From: Thalassotalea euphylliae
GTDB taxonomy: Bacteria; Pseudomonadota; Gammaproteobacteria; Enterobacterales; Alteromonadaceae
Assembly: GCF_003390375.1 (NCBI RefSeq)
Contig: NZ_QUOT01000001.1
Location: 3,782,001 to 3,846,000 of the forward strand
Length of the DNA: 64,000 nucleotides
Reading direction: 5' to 3'
Shown here: positions 36,574 to 44,284 of the stretch, in pieces
Layout: the number at the start of each line of letters is the position of its first letter
Position numbering within the stretch: the first letter of the stretch is position 1
Made by a program: the position numbers and the translations under genes
The notes under the pieces: generated by a model
Seen by the model: only the letters and a program-made list of their open reading frames with translations
The model's database searches: none
What the model was told of the DNA's origin: nothing

Positions 36574-36578
36574 CTAAT
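36574..36578. repeat. Target-site duplication, far copy
   Basis: CTAAT, identical to 33131-33135. Its last T is also the first base of the apparent IS481-family terminus TGTTGGTGAC. Confidence 0.7.
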
Positions 36579-36985
36579 GTTGGTGACTAACAATAAAGTT
36601 TGTGACCGTTTTAATGAAGTTTGTGACTGTAATTAAGTGTACTAGCTTAGACTTGATCTGACAGTTACCCGTTTTTCAATCGGTGACTGTCAGTTTAGAT
36701 TTGAGCTACATTCTTCTCAGCCCAAATCGATTTTCCATCAAGTAATGTTTCAAATGGCGTTTTGCCACAACACATTTTTCCCTGATGGGTTCGCTCATTA
36801 TTGTAATAAGCCATCCATTCGTCCAGATCTTTTTGTAGTTCTTCAAGTGAGCTGTATAGCTTTTTACGGAGTGTAACCTGATAGAACTCATTAAGTATCG
36901 TTTTGTGGAATCTCTCGCAGATGCCACTGGTTTGAGGTGACTGCTTAATAAACAGGTGCTTAGTTGAATGATTGTCAAACGTAAA
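36578..36985 (-). mobile_element. Truncated IS481-family element
   Basis: A terminus TGTTGGTGACT at 36578 is followed by repeats GTTTGTGACC (36598) and GTTTGTGACT (36619), then a strong hairpin CTGACAGTTACC...GGTGACTGTCAG (36658-36692), then the end of a transposase gene read on the minus strand. The other terminus and about the first three quarters of the transposase are missing. The assignment of the terminus to this element, not to another, is inference. Confidence 0.6.
36695..36978 (-). pseudogene. IS481-family transposase, C-terminal fragment
   Basis: The minus-strand frame ending TAA at 36695 reads KHLFIKQSPQTSGICERFHKTILNEFYQV, continues through LEELQKDLDEWMAYYNNERTHQGKMCCGKTPFETLLDGKSIWAEKNVAQI and stops. 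This is the last part of an IS481-type rve transposase with the catalytic Glu in CERFHKT. Upstream of about 36985 the similarity stops, so it is a dead fragment. Confidence 0.8.
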
Positions 36986-37177
36986 AAGACAATAAAGTCG
37001 TTGGCATGTGCTACTCCAAAACGAATATTGTGCTTATATGGTTAAATTCAGAATTAAACAGGGTCAGATCCGATTTATATCCAGCTTATCCAGCGAGCTA
37101 CTTTCTAACTCATGCGCTAAAGTGGGTAAAGCGTTGGTTTTCTATGGTGCAAAGCGATCGGTCGAGGTAACTTGACT

Positions 37178-37219
37178 GTTGCCAACGCTTGCAGCTTCCT
37201 TATTAAATGGCATTGTAAC
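37178..37219 (-). pseudogene. Fragment of a VOC-family (glyoxalase-like) gene
   Basis: The minus strand reads VTMPFNKEAASVGN, matching AVSLPFDKKPASVGN of the intact VOC protein encoded at 39687-40076; the DNA also matches over most of about 42 bases. Nothing else of the gene is recognisable, and the frame stops soon after. It looks like a relic of a second copy. The rest of 36986-37274 shows no gene. Confidence 0.5.
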
Positions 37220-37242
37220 TTTGTTTATTAGATTACAATGCC
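37209..37242. repeat. Perfect 10-bp inverted repeat downstream of the chemoreceptor gene
   Basis: GGCATTGTAA and TTACAATGCC around a 14-base AT-rich loop, 33 bases after the chemoreceptor stop. No T run follows on the minus strand, so termination is possible but weak. Confidence 0.45.
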
Positions 37243-37274
37243 ACTAAATATAACGATTAAGGTAGATAGCCTAT

Positions 37275-39161
37275 CTAATGCTGCACTTTAAAGTGCGAAA
37301 GCTCGGTTTTTTGTGCTTCTGATAACTGCGAAAGTTCTGTTGAGGCTTGCAGGGTTTGGTTAACTGCTGAAACATTTTGCTGCACTAAATCAAACGCTTG
37401 TGTGGTTGTTCGTGAAATATCTTGGGTTACGCTTTGTTGTTCTTGTGAGGCAGTTGCTACTAAGGTGTTTACCTCTGAAATAGATTCAACTGCTGTTGAG
37501 ATATCTTCAAACGCCACTTTAATTTGGTCTGCTAGTACTACCGATTTTGCGATCAGCTCAACATTTTGTTCCATATTTTGGCTAGCTTTTTGTGATTGGG
37601 ATTGCAGCTTTTCAATCAGGTTTTGAATGCTCACTGTTGACTCTTGTGTTTTTGACGCTAGGTTTCGTACTTCATCGGCAACTACCGCGAAGCCTCGTCC
37701 GTGTTCGCCTGCGCGAGCAGCCTCAATAGCAGCATTAAGCGCCAGTAGGTTCGTTTGCTCTGAAATACTGTTAATAACATCGGTAACGCTGCCAATTTCT
37801 ACCGCGAAGTCTTGCAGCTCTTGGGTTAATTGTGCTGATTCTGCAACCGATGCATCAATATCGCTTGATAAGATAATGTTTTCTTCCAGTGTTGCTTTAC
37901 CCGTTGCAACGTTAGCTTGTGCGTCGTTTGCTCGCTCTTCGGCAATGATGGCTTTGTCACTCACTTCGTTAGAGGTACATGAAAGCTCGTGAATCGCTGT
38001 TGATATTTGTTCAACCTGTGCCATTTCTTGCTGCGCATTATTTAGGGTATGGCCCATCACAGCATTTAGCTCTTGCGAGGCTGAGGCAACATTTTCAGAA
38101 ATTGCATGTGAGTTTCGAATTAGGTCAGAAAGCTGATTCGATAGATTTACAAGCGACAAGTAAATACCCGTTTCCTTGCCTGTTTGTTCTAGTGTTTGGG
38201 AAAAGTCACCTGAGGCCATTTCTGCCATTAGCGATTCAATCTCGGCGGGTGCGCCGCCCACAGGTGTAAGCACAAGCTTTTGCAGTAATACTTGTAGCAC
38301 GATAACGGCAATAGCTAAGCATGCTAAGCCAATGATCAAATCAATGATAAGTTGCGAGTCTGCCTTTTCTGTAATAGCGCTGTCTTTTACGAAAGACACA
38401 AATGACCAGTTGTTAACCTCTAGTTCAGTCCAAAATGCGGTGAAATCAATATTATCGCCGGCGACATTTGCTGTGTAAGAAAGTATTGGGTTTTGTTGAT
38501 TAAATTGCTGATAAAGCGGGCGCTCAGTAAAAATATTTTTGCCCAGAAATTCGGGGTAGGGAGCAACTAAAATGGTTCCTTGCTGAGTGTACATAAACAT
38601 GTTTTTGGCATTGGCAAGTGAGCCCAATACCGCATCGAGCTTAATGTTAGAAAGAATCGCAAATGAGCGATTAATTCTGTGTGCCATACCAAGTACTTGC
38701 TCCCCCGATACCGCAGAGTTAAAAGGCGCAGAAATATAGAAATCTTGCCCTTGTTCAAAAATAGCGCGGTAATATTCACGGTTAAGTTGCTTTACGTTGA
38801 AGCTTTGCAATTCGCCTTTTGTGTCGTAAATATCACCATTCTCTCTAAACAGGTAAATACCATCGCTAATATCACGTTGGATATTTTCAATTGTGGCTAA
38901 TTGCGAAGTAAGGTGGGCAGATAGCGTATTGGATAAAACATCACTTTCGGTTAACGTTATTGCAGAAATCGTGTCTTTGTAGGCACTAAACCTTTCAATT
39001 AATACTGATTCGGTCGTGGCATTTTGTTCTTTTAAGATTGCTCTATTAAGCGAAACACTCTCATTTTTGAACGTGTTGTAACTCAGGGTTACCAATAGCG
39101 CGATAATCGCGACGATGATGACACCTAATGAGCCAATTAAATGTAATTTAAATTTTTGCAT
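37275..39161 (-). CDS. Methyl-accepting chemotaxis protein with a Cache-type sensor
   Basis: 628 residues. Helix 1 (about 8-28, LIGSLGVIIVAIIALLVTL), a periplasmic domain of about 250 residues with the Cache pattern (YREYYRAIFEQGQDFYISAPFNSAVSGEQVLGMAHRI is of dCache_1 type), helix 2 (about 281-300, LIIDLIIGLACLAIAVIVLQ), a HAMP region and the cytoplasmic signalling hairpin whose tip is EQTNLLALNAAIEAARAGEHGRGFAVVADEVRNLA. It should sense small molecules such as amino or organic acids and signal through CheA/CheW. It is monocistronic; no chemotaxis genes are near. Confidence 0.95.
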   Translation of the reverse strand: MQKFKLHLIGSLGVIIVAIIALLVTLSYNTFKNESVSLNRAILKEQNATTESVLIERFSAYKDTISAITLTESDVLSNTLSAHLTSQLATIENIQRDISDGIYLFRENGDIYDTKGELQSFNVKQLNREYYRAIFEQGQDFYISAPFNSAVSGEQVLGMAHRINRSFAILSNIKLDAVLGSLANAKNMFMYTQQGTILVAPYPEFLGKNIFTERPLYQQFNQQNPILSYTANVAGDNIDFTAFWTELEVNNWSFVSFVKDSAITEKADSQLIIDLIIGLACLAIAVIVLQVLLQKLVLTPVGGAPAEIESLMAEMASGDFSQTLEQTGKETGIYLSLVNLSNQLSDLIRNSHAISENVASASQELNAVMGHTLNNAQQEMAQVEQISTAIHELSCTSNEVSDKAIIAEERANDAQANVATGKATLEENIILSSDIDASVAESAQLTQELQDFAVEIGSVTDVINSISEQTNLLALNAAIEAARAGEHGRGFAVVADEVRNLASKTQESTVSIQNLIEKLQSQSQKASQNMEQNVELIAKSVVLADQIKVAFEDISTAVESISEVNTLVATASQEQQSVTQDISRTTTQAFDLVQQNVSAVNQTLQASTELSQLSEAQKTELSHFKVQH

Positions 39162-39644
39162 AACTACCCCGAACTAAGGTTTTGTCTGTTGTAAATAAGC
39201 TTGTATTAAGCAGTAATGCCTCTTTCACGAGCGACATTGAATAAATTCAATTTTATCTCTTTGCCGCATCGAATATTCAAACCTATTGCGATATTAATAA
39301 GGCTAGCTATTCAAGCCAATAAGAACCGTTACCAAGTAAACTAAATATAGTATTTGAGGGGGAGTGTTCAGGTATGTGACGAGGCAACACAGATAATTGA
39401 CCTAAACTGGTTTGGTTACTACCAAATAGATAGGTCGGTTAATCACCAATAAAACAGATATTCCAAACCGCTATACCTTATTCCCCAAAAAAAGCGACGC
39501 AATTATAACTAAACAAATGTAAACAGAGTGTTGGTAAAGTGTTATTTAATTGATGAAGTATGGTTGGCTTTGATTTGCTAGAGCCCTGCCTATAAATCAT
39601 TTTGGCAAAAGCTAGCTAACACGGCAAGCAGAGTTTTATCGAAT
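39162..39644. other. Gene-free region upstream of the chemoreceptor
   Basis: About 480 AT-rich bases without a plausible gene on either strand. It should contain the chemoreceptor promoter; I could not pick out a sigma-28-type promoter with confidence. Confidence 0.4.
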
Positions 39645-39677
39645 GTTAAAAAATTGTGGCCAATATAAATTGGCCAC
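39645..39677 (-). terminator. Intrinsic terminator after the VOC gene
   Basis: GTGGCCAAT and ATTGGCCAC form a perfect 9-bp stem with a 4-base loop; on the minus strand AATTTTTTAA follows directly. It begins 10 bases after the VOC stop codon. Confidence 0.85.
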
Positions 39678-39686
39678 CGATAGGAT

Positions 39687-40076
39687 TTAACCTTCCACAA
39701 TACAATAAGCATTCAACTTATTGCCGTCTAAATCACGAAAGTAACCCGCATAAAAGCCTTGATTAGCATCTTCTGGCCTAAAGCCCGGTTTACCTTCACA
39801 TGTTCCGCCTAACTCAAGTGCTTTTTGGTAGACAGCGTTAACTTCTTCTGGCGTTTTCACTTCCAGTGCAACCATAGTACCGTTGCCAACACTTGCAGGT
39901 TTTTTATCAAATGGCAGGCTTACAGCCAAACCGCTGCCATCTTGGGTTTGTGACCATGCAACAAAGTAGTTTGGCTCTTCCATAAAACGAGTTGCGCCAA
40001 TGGTTGCAAGTAATTCATCGTAGTAAGCACTGGCTTTATTTAAATCTGCTGTGCCTAAGGTTACATAACCGATCAT
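39687..40076 (-). CDS. VOC-family (glyoxalase/bleomycin resistance-like) protein
   Basis: 129 residues, a single vicinal-oxygen-chelate domain: MIGYVTLGTADLNKASAYYDELLATIGATRFMEE at the N-terminus and GFYAGYFRDLDGNKLNAYCIVEG at the C-terminus, with the conserved DxDGNKL. Such small proteins are often annotated as lactoylglutathione-lyase-like but rarely tested; metal-dependent lyase, dioxygenase or binding roles are all possible. AAGGAG precedes the ATG. It is divergent from a WYL-type regulator and shares a palindromic operator with it, so the regulator probably controls it. Confidence 0.88.
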   Translation of the reverse strand: MIGYVTLGTADLNKASAYYDELLATIGATRFMEEPNYFVAWSQTQDGSGLAVSLPFDKKPASVGNGTMVALEVKTPEEVNAVYQKALELGGTCEGKPGFRPEDANQGFYAGYFRDLDGNKLNAYCIVEG

Positions 40077-40122
40077 TTTTATTTCTCCTTATTTAATGAC
40101 TTCGAATTGATTATAGATATTG

Positions 40123-40147
40123 ACTACTGACATCTAGTGTCAGTAGT
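40123..40147. promoter_or_regulatory. Perfect palindromic operator between the VOC and WYL genes
   Basis: ACTACTGACA-TCTAG-TGTCAGTAGT: two exact 10-base arms with a 5-base spacer, 46 bases before each gene start. It is the obvious candidate for binding by the divergent HTH/WYL regulator, which would act on both promoters. Confidence 0.65.
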
Positions 40148-40192
40148 GTTTGATTACACTAGTTAGGTGACAGATTAGACAATGAAATAGCG

Positions 40193-40873
40193 ATGCGAAA
40201 AGCAGAAAGGCTTAATGAAATTGTTCAATACCTCAGGCGAATGCATCATGCCGTAACGGCCGATACGCTGGCCGAGCAGTTTGAGGTAAGCGCTCGTACT
40301 CTCTATCGGGATATACAAGACTTACAAAGCGCGGGGGTTCCCATACTCGGTGAAGCAGGCGTGGGGTATGTGATTGATAAAACCTATCACCTCTCGCCAA
40401 TCATGTTTGATGCGAAAGAAATCGAAGCGATAGCATTAGGAATCGGTATGGTCAGTAACTGGACTGATGAAAAATTTGCCGAAAAAGCGCAAAGTGCCTT
40501 TCAAAAAATACAAGCGACCTTATCCGCACCAATGCTTAACGAGTTAGCGCAAATAGCGACGTTTTCCGCGCCTAGTCACTATAAAATTCCATGGGAAGTC
40601 GATTTTTCTGAACTTCGAGAGTGTATTAGGCGCAAGCAACTGATTCGCTTTGATTATCTCGATCTTAATGAATCACTCACACAGCGCACAGTGCGGCCAC
40701 TAGCGCTGACCTCATTTAGCCCTGTATGGTTACTAACGGCTTGGTGTGAGTTAAGAGAGGATTTTCGGAATTTTCGCATCGATCGAATTTCTGATTTTAC
40801 GCCGCTTAATGAACACTTTCGGGATGAGAAAGACAAAAGTTTTCAAACGTATTTGGCGAAAGTTAAGTATTAA
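40193..40873 (+). CDS. YafY-type HTH/WYL transcriptional regulator
   Basis: 226 residues. An N-terminal HTH_11 domain (RKAERLNEIVQYLRRMHHAVTADTLAEQFEVSARTLYRDIQDLQSAGVPILGEAGVGYVI) is followed by a WYL domain (about 135-220: ELRECIRRKQLIRFDYLDLNESLTQRTVRPLALTSFSPVWLLTAWCELREDFRNFRIDRIS). WYL domains sense ligands or nucleic acid and are common in regulators of stress and defence genes. It is divergent from the VOC gene and very likely its regulator. Confidence 0.9.
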   Translation: MRKAERLNEIVQYLRRMHHAVTADTLAEQFEVSARTLYRDIQDLQSAGVPILGEAGVGYVIDKTYHLSPIMFDAKEIEAIALGIGMVSNWTDEKFAEKAQSAFQKIQATLSAPMLNELAQIATFSAPSHYKIPWEVDFSELRECIRRKQLIRFDYLDLNESLTQRTVRPLALTSFSPVWLLTAWCELREDFRNFRIDRISDFTPLNEHFRDEKDKSFQTYLAKVKY

Positions 40874-41089
40874 TTAGCGCTAGAACAAGATTAGAACTTC
40901 GCAAGCAGCCGGTAACACTGAATATTAGCCAAGCCATCACAACATGGAATATCTCCTATGTTATGACAACACTAGCATTACATTTTAAAACCTTTGAGCT
41001 CTTATCGCCTAACTTCAGAACTATTCTGGGGCAATGCACTCGCTTGCACTACCCAAAAATTTAAAGAGCTAGATTATTTCCTGTTGAGC

Positions 41090-41719
41090 TCAGTACTCTG
41101 GTAGCAGGCTTTTAGGTTTATTTAGCATTTGATGAGCAGAGTATAAGTATTCTCGTAAGGTGCGGTTTCCTTGCTGGCTCATATCATCTAGCTCAAACGC
41201 TACCGTTCCGGGGTTGATATAGCGACTGAAGCGACCGTTGAGTGGTATTTTCGGGTGCTCAGGAATTTTAAGGTAAATATCCTCTAATTCAGTTGGTAAT
41301 TCGATTTCAGTGTCCGATGCCTGCAACGATAACCCTGAAAAAGAAATATCTCGCAGCTTGTAGGGTAGTGGTTGTCCTTGACGATCAATAAGTATAAGTT
41401 CCTGTTTTGGAATTAAACGCCAAGAACGGTCGTGTGTACCTTTTTCGAATATTTGTGGCGGTGCAAACGCCATCGAGTCCAAGCCTTGCTCGTCAGTATT
41501 AAACTCGATAGGAAAAAACAAACGATGATTACCGTATTGTGCGACCACGCCAACGCTGTCAGCTTTGCTAAAGTGCTTGAAAAAGCTGAGCTCGGCATTA
41601 GTGACGAACACTTCTGAGTCGTTCAGAGGACCGTCATTTTCATTTGATTCGTGTTCTAAGCCAGCAATGAAGTCCAATTCTTGCTGATTGATCACGACAT
41701 TGTGATTCGTTTTATCCAT
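41090..41719 (-). CDS. PilZ-like domain protein
   Basis: 209 residues, cytoplasmic. The C-terminal half has the DxSxxG element of PilZ domains in LRDISFSGLSLQ, preceded by an Arg-containing stretch (HDRSWRLIPKQEL) in place of the usual RxxxR, and ends in helix HQMLNKPKSLLP. The N-terminal half (FFKHFSKADSVGVVAQYGNHRLFFPIEF) resembles the YcgR_N fold. PilZ proteins bind cyclic di-GMP; because the Arg motif is not canonical, binding is uncertain here. Monocistronic. Confidence 0.6.
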   Translation of the reverse strand: MDKTNHNVVINQQELDFIAGLEHESNENDGPLNDSEVFVTNAELSFFKHFSKADSVGVVAQYGNHRLFFPIEFNTDEQGLDSMAFAPPQIFEKGTHDRSWRLIPKQELILIDRQGQPLPYKLRDISFSGLSLQASDTEIELPTELEDIYLKIPEHPKIPLNGRFSRYINPGTVAFELDDMSQQGNRTLREYLYSAHQMLNKPKSLLPEY

Positions 41720-41749
41720 ATCCTATCCCTGTTATTTGGTGCAAAACTT

Positions 41750-41977
41750 TTATCTGAGGCACTCAACGCATATTAGGGCACACGTAATACCTTCCTTTCG
41801 TTGCAAGTCAATAACAGTTGTTACTTGGTAACACTTATAAGTAATACTGTTATCTTGCTGCGTCGGTTCATAATCGCCATATTTACCAACTAGTGATCTT
41901 CGAACAGGTAAATATTGGCCGTCGTTGATGCCAAAATATTCCTTTATCTCGGTAGCAAACTTAGCAACCCATTTTGA
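41750..41977 (-). pseudogene. Open frame without a start codon, likely gene remnant
   Basis: The minus strand reads SKWVAKFATEIKEYFGINDGQYLPVRRSLVG and on through KYGDYEPTQQDNSITYKCYQVTTVIDLQRKEGITCALICVECLR to a TAA at 41750. Residue use looks coding, but no ATG, GTG or TTG begins it and a stop precedes it at about 41980. It ends 30 bases before the PilZ-like gene start. I recognise no family; a decayed 5'-truncated gene is the simplest reading. The rest of 41978-42382 shows nothing. Confidence 0.35.
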
Positions 41978-42382
41978 TTAAAAATGACTCGCCAAGGTTA
42001 AAATATATACTGCAAAATAAATATATTAAAAACAAGTGATTATGTTTTTTCTTGGCGCAAGCATAAAGTTAGCTGGCTGGTTCTACACATAGTTAGGCAA
42101 AGAGCTGGCTGCCGCGAGCCCATAGTTAAGTTAATGTCGGAGATCGGGAGTAAATACTGAGCCAATCTACTTTTCTTCATTGTGAAGGCTGAGGTGGTAG
42201 GTTTAGATCGTTGGTTTTATTGCTAGCCAATGTTGGTATAAGGCTAGTGATATGCAAAAATTGGCGATTAATTTGAGCTGGCGGCTATGCATTGATGCAT
42301 ATATGGGCGATTTAACAGTGAAGCTGATGTAAGCTTTCCACCTATTTTGTTCCTCATCGCTAGCCTTACGAAGGAGAAAAAG

Positions 42383-42892
42383 TTGTCATCAAAATTAAGG
42401 TTAATTTGGTCAGCACTTGTTGCATTTGTCTTTTATTTTGCTTGGGCGTATTGGGCTAATAACATCGAAGGGATTGATCGCGAAACTGTTCTACGTGCGG
42501 CTTTTGTGCAAGCGAGTTTTAGCGCTTCTGTTACGCTAGTTTTTACCTTTGTACTGGAAAAAGCGGTGGCTAAATTTGGCGGTAGTTGTTTCTCTTTAGT
42601 GTTTATCGTGCCCGTGCTTTGCTCGGTGCACTCGAAAACTCGCCACAACCTTGCCATTTTAAATACCTTTAATGAGGCATTAGATGCCGCCGCAACTCAC
42701 TTAAAAGGCAAGTGTGTTACTGGCAGCCTGCTTGCGCCTTTGGTACCTCTTTCGGTGCAGGCGAGTTTGGTGATTATGGTGAACGTTATTAATCAAACAC
42801 CTAATTTATGGCTAACGGTAGCGCCGAGTATCTTTTTTAGCGCGTTATATGGTTACAGCTACACCTTTACCTTGTTAAAGCAGCGAAATTAA
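42383..42892 (+). CDS. Unknown inner-membrane protein (four predicted helices)
   Basis: 169 residues from a TTG at 42383, chosen because AAGGAG lies exactly 6 bases before it; an in-frame TTG 12 codons earlier has no ribosome site. Hydrophobic segments are LIWSALVAFVFYFAWAYWA, AAFVQASFSASVTLVFTFVL, LLAPLVPLSVQASLVIMVNVI and LTVAPSIFFSALYGYSYTFTLL, with a conserved-looking CSVHSKTRHNLAILNTFNEALDAA loop. I do not recognise the family. Monocistronic. Confidence 0.65.
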   Translation: MSSKLRLIWSALVAFVFYFAWAYWANNIEGIDRETVLRAAFVQASFSASVTLVFTFVLEKAVAKFGGSCFSLVFIVPVLCSVHSKTRHNLAILNTFNEALDAAATHLKGKCVTGSLLAPLVPLSVQASLVIMVNVINQTPNLWLTVAPSIFFSALYGYSYTFTLLKQRN

Positions 42893-43074
42893 AGCTGCGA
42901 AGTTAAAAAGCGGATCTGAAGGGAGTTCTAATCTGCCGTGATTTATTTCAGCCTCGCTTGGGAATTCTTAAAGCGTTAAGCTCCTTTTCCTTTACTTAAC
43001 GCTTAAACGCTTAATATTTCGACATTTAAAAGCTAGCGCTAACACCTAGTGCAAAGACGTTTTGTGTTAATGAC

Positions 43075-44205
43075 TTAATCGTTTAAATTAATAACCGAAA
43101 TAGTCACTGGCATATCCGGCGTTGTATTAACCATATTCGGGGCACCAAAGGCTGCGTCAAAGTTATTCACATAAGCTTTATTACCACGCACAATCACTTC
43201 GCCGGGGGCATCTAATTCACCATTGGCACCATCGGTATTACCGTTTTTAGCCAGTAATGCTAGCGAACCGTCTAAATCTATTCGGTAAACCGCATTGTCG
43301 AACAAGTCGGTAATATAGAGCGCTTGCGTGCGGCTATCCCAGTGAATGCCATCATTTGCTACCATACCTTCTGCAAATAGTGTCGAGCTTAACTTGTTAC
43401 CATTTTCATCTTGAGTAGTTTTGATTACGCTGCCATCTTCCATAATACCTGTGTACATATTGCCTTGAGTATCGAATGTTAAACCGTTGGCACCAAAACC
43501 TAAGCTACCGTTTGATGTGAAAGTGTCAAACAAGTGTTGGTCATGTGTTTGTGCATTTTTGTAGGCAGAAAATTGTAGTGGGTTTGCTGCGCTTAGTTCA
43601 CTAATGTTCACTTTGTAGACGCCACTTGTAGTAGATTTGCCTTGCTCAGTGGCAAGTACAGTATCGCTAACGTAAAGGTCGCTACCATACCATGCTATCG
43701 CGTTAGGAAATGCTAAGCCTTTGGCAACTACGTCTACACCAACGGCTTTACCTTCACTAACATTAACTCGTAAAATTCGAGACTCACCACCTGCCCAGAG
43801 CTGCATATCGGCGATATAAATATTGCCGTCTGGCCCTTTCGCTAATCCCATAGGTACGACTGTTCCGCTGGTTGGCTCCATATCTTGCGGTTTAAAGGTG
43901 TACCAAGTAGTGACCTTATCATTGGCATCGATCATGCCAATTACAGGTGTTGCTGGCTTGGCGACCAGCCCTTGCTTAACGAATGCGTCGTTATGCAAGT
44001 TGGGTGACGTAAACAGCACATTATTGTAGGCATCTAAAGTAAAACTGGCTGGTGAGTTATAGTTGTCAGGCAATTTCGCCAGTAATTGCGATGGTGGCAA
44101 TGGCTCACTGTTTGTTGTTGATAATTGCTCGGCTGTTACCGAACAGGCGGAAATACTCAGCAGTGTTAACGACACTGCGGTCGCTTTTAGAAATTGTTTC
44201 ATCAT
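43075..44205 (-). CDS. SMP-30/gluconolactonase-like beta-propeller lipoprotein
   Basis: 376 residues. Signal peptide with lipobox (SLTLLSISAC, Cys21 region) indicates a lipoprotein. The rest shows repeated beta-propeller blades of the SMP-30/NHL type: FTLDAYNNVLFTSPN, VPMGLAKGPDGNIYIADMQLW, GLAFPNAIAWYGSDLYVSDTVLA, GLTFDTQGNMYTGIMEDGSVIKT, GIHWDSRTQALYITDLFDNAVYRIDLDG. Such proteins often act as lactonases or esterases with a bound divalent metal, but the substrate is not predictable. Next upstream is the ABM-like gene, in the same direction with an 80-base gap, so they may be co-transcribed. Confidence 0.75.
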   Translation of the reverse strand: MMKQFLKATAVSLTLLSISACSVTAEQLSTTNSEPLPPSQLLAKLPDNYNSPASFTLDAYNNVLFTSPNLHNDAFVKQGLVAKPATPVIGMIDANDKVTTWYTFKPQDMEPTSGTVVPMGLAKGPDGNIYIADMQLWAGGESRILRVNVSEGKAVGVDVVAKGLAFPNAIAWYGSDLYVSDTVLATEQGKSTTSGVYKVNISELSAANPLQFSAYKNAQTHDQHLFDTFTSNGSLGFGANGLTFDTQGNMYTGIMEDGSVIKTTQDENGNKLSSTLFAEGMVANDGIHWDSRTQALYITDLFDNAVYRIDLDGSLALLAKNGNTDGANGELDAPGEVIVRGNKAYVNNFDAAFGAPNMVNTTPDMPVTISVINLND

Positions 44206-44284
44206 GTCTCTCTTGAAGTTTGATAGCAGTTAGCGCTTTTCTTCATGGAAGGTAACCGCTAGCTGCGTTAATTAGGGGGGCAAG

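Noticed and set aside
37060..37080. GGGTCAGATCC as a REP/RAYT-type repeat
   Set aside because: Single copy here with no inverted partner and no tyrosine transposase gene nearby.
39656..39677. TAAATTGGCCAC after the VOC gene as a solo IS B end
   Set aside because: A 12-base match to the IS B terminus is part of a perfect hairpin followed by T on the minus strand; a terminator explains it better and no further IS sequence is present.
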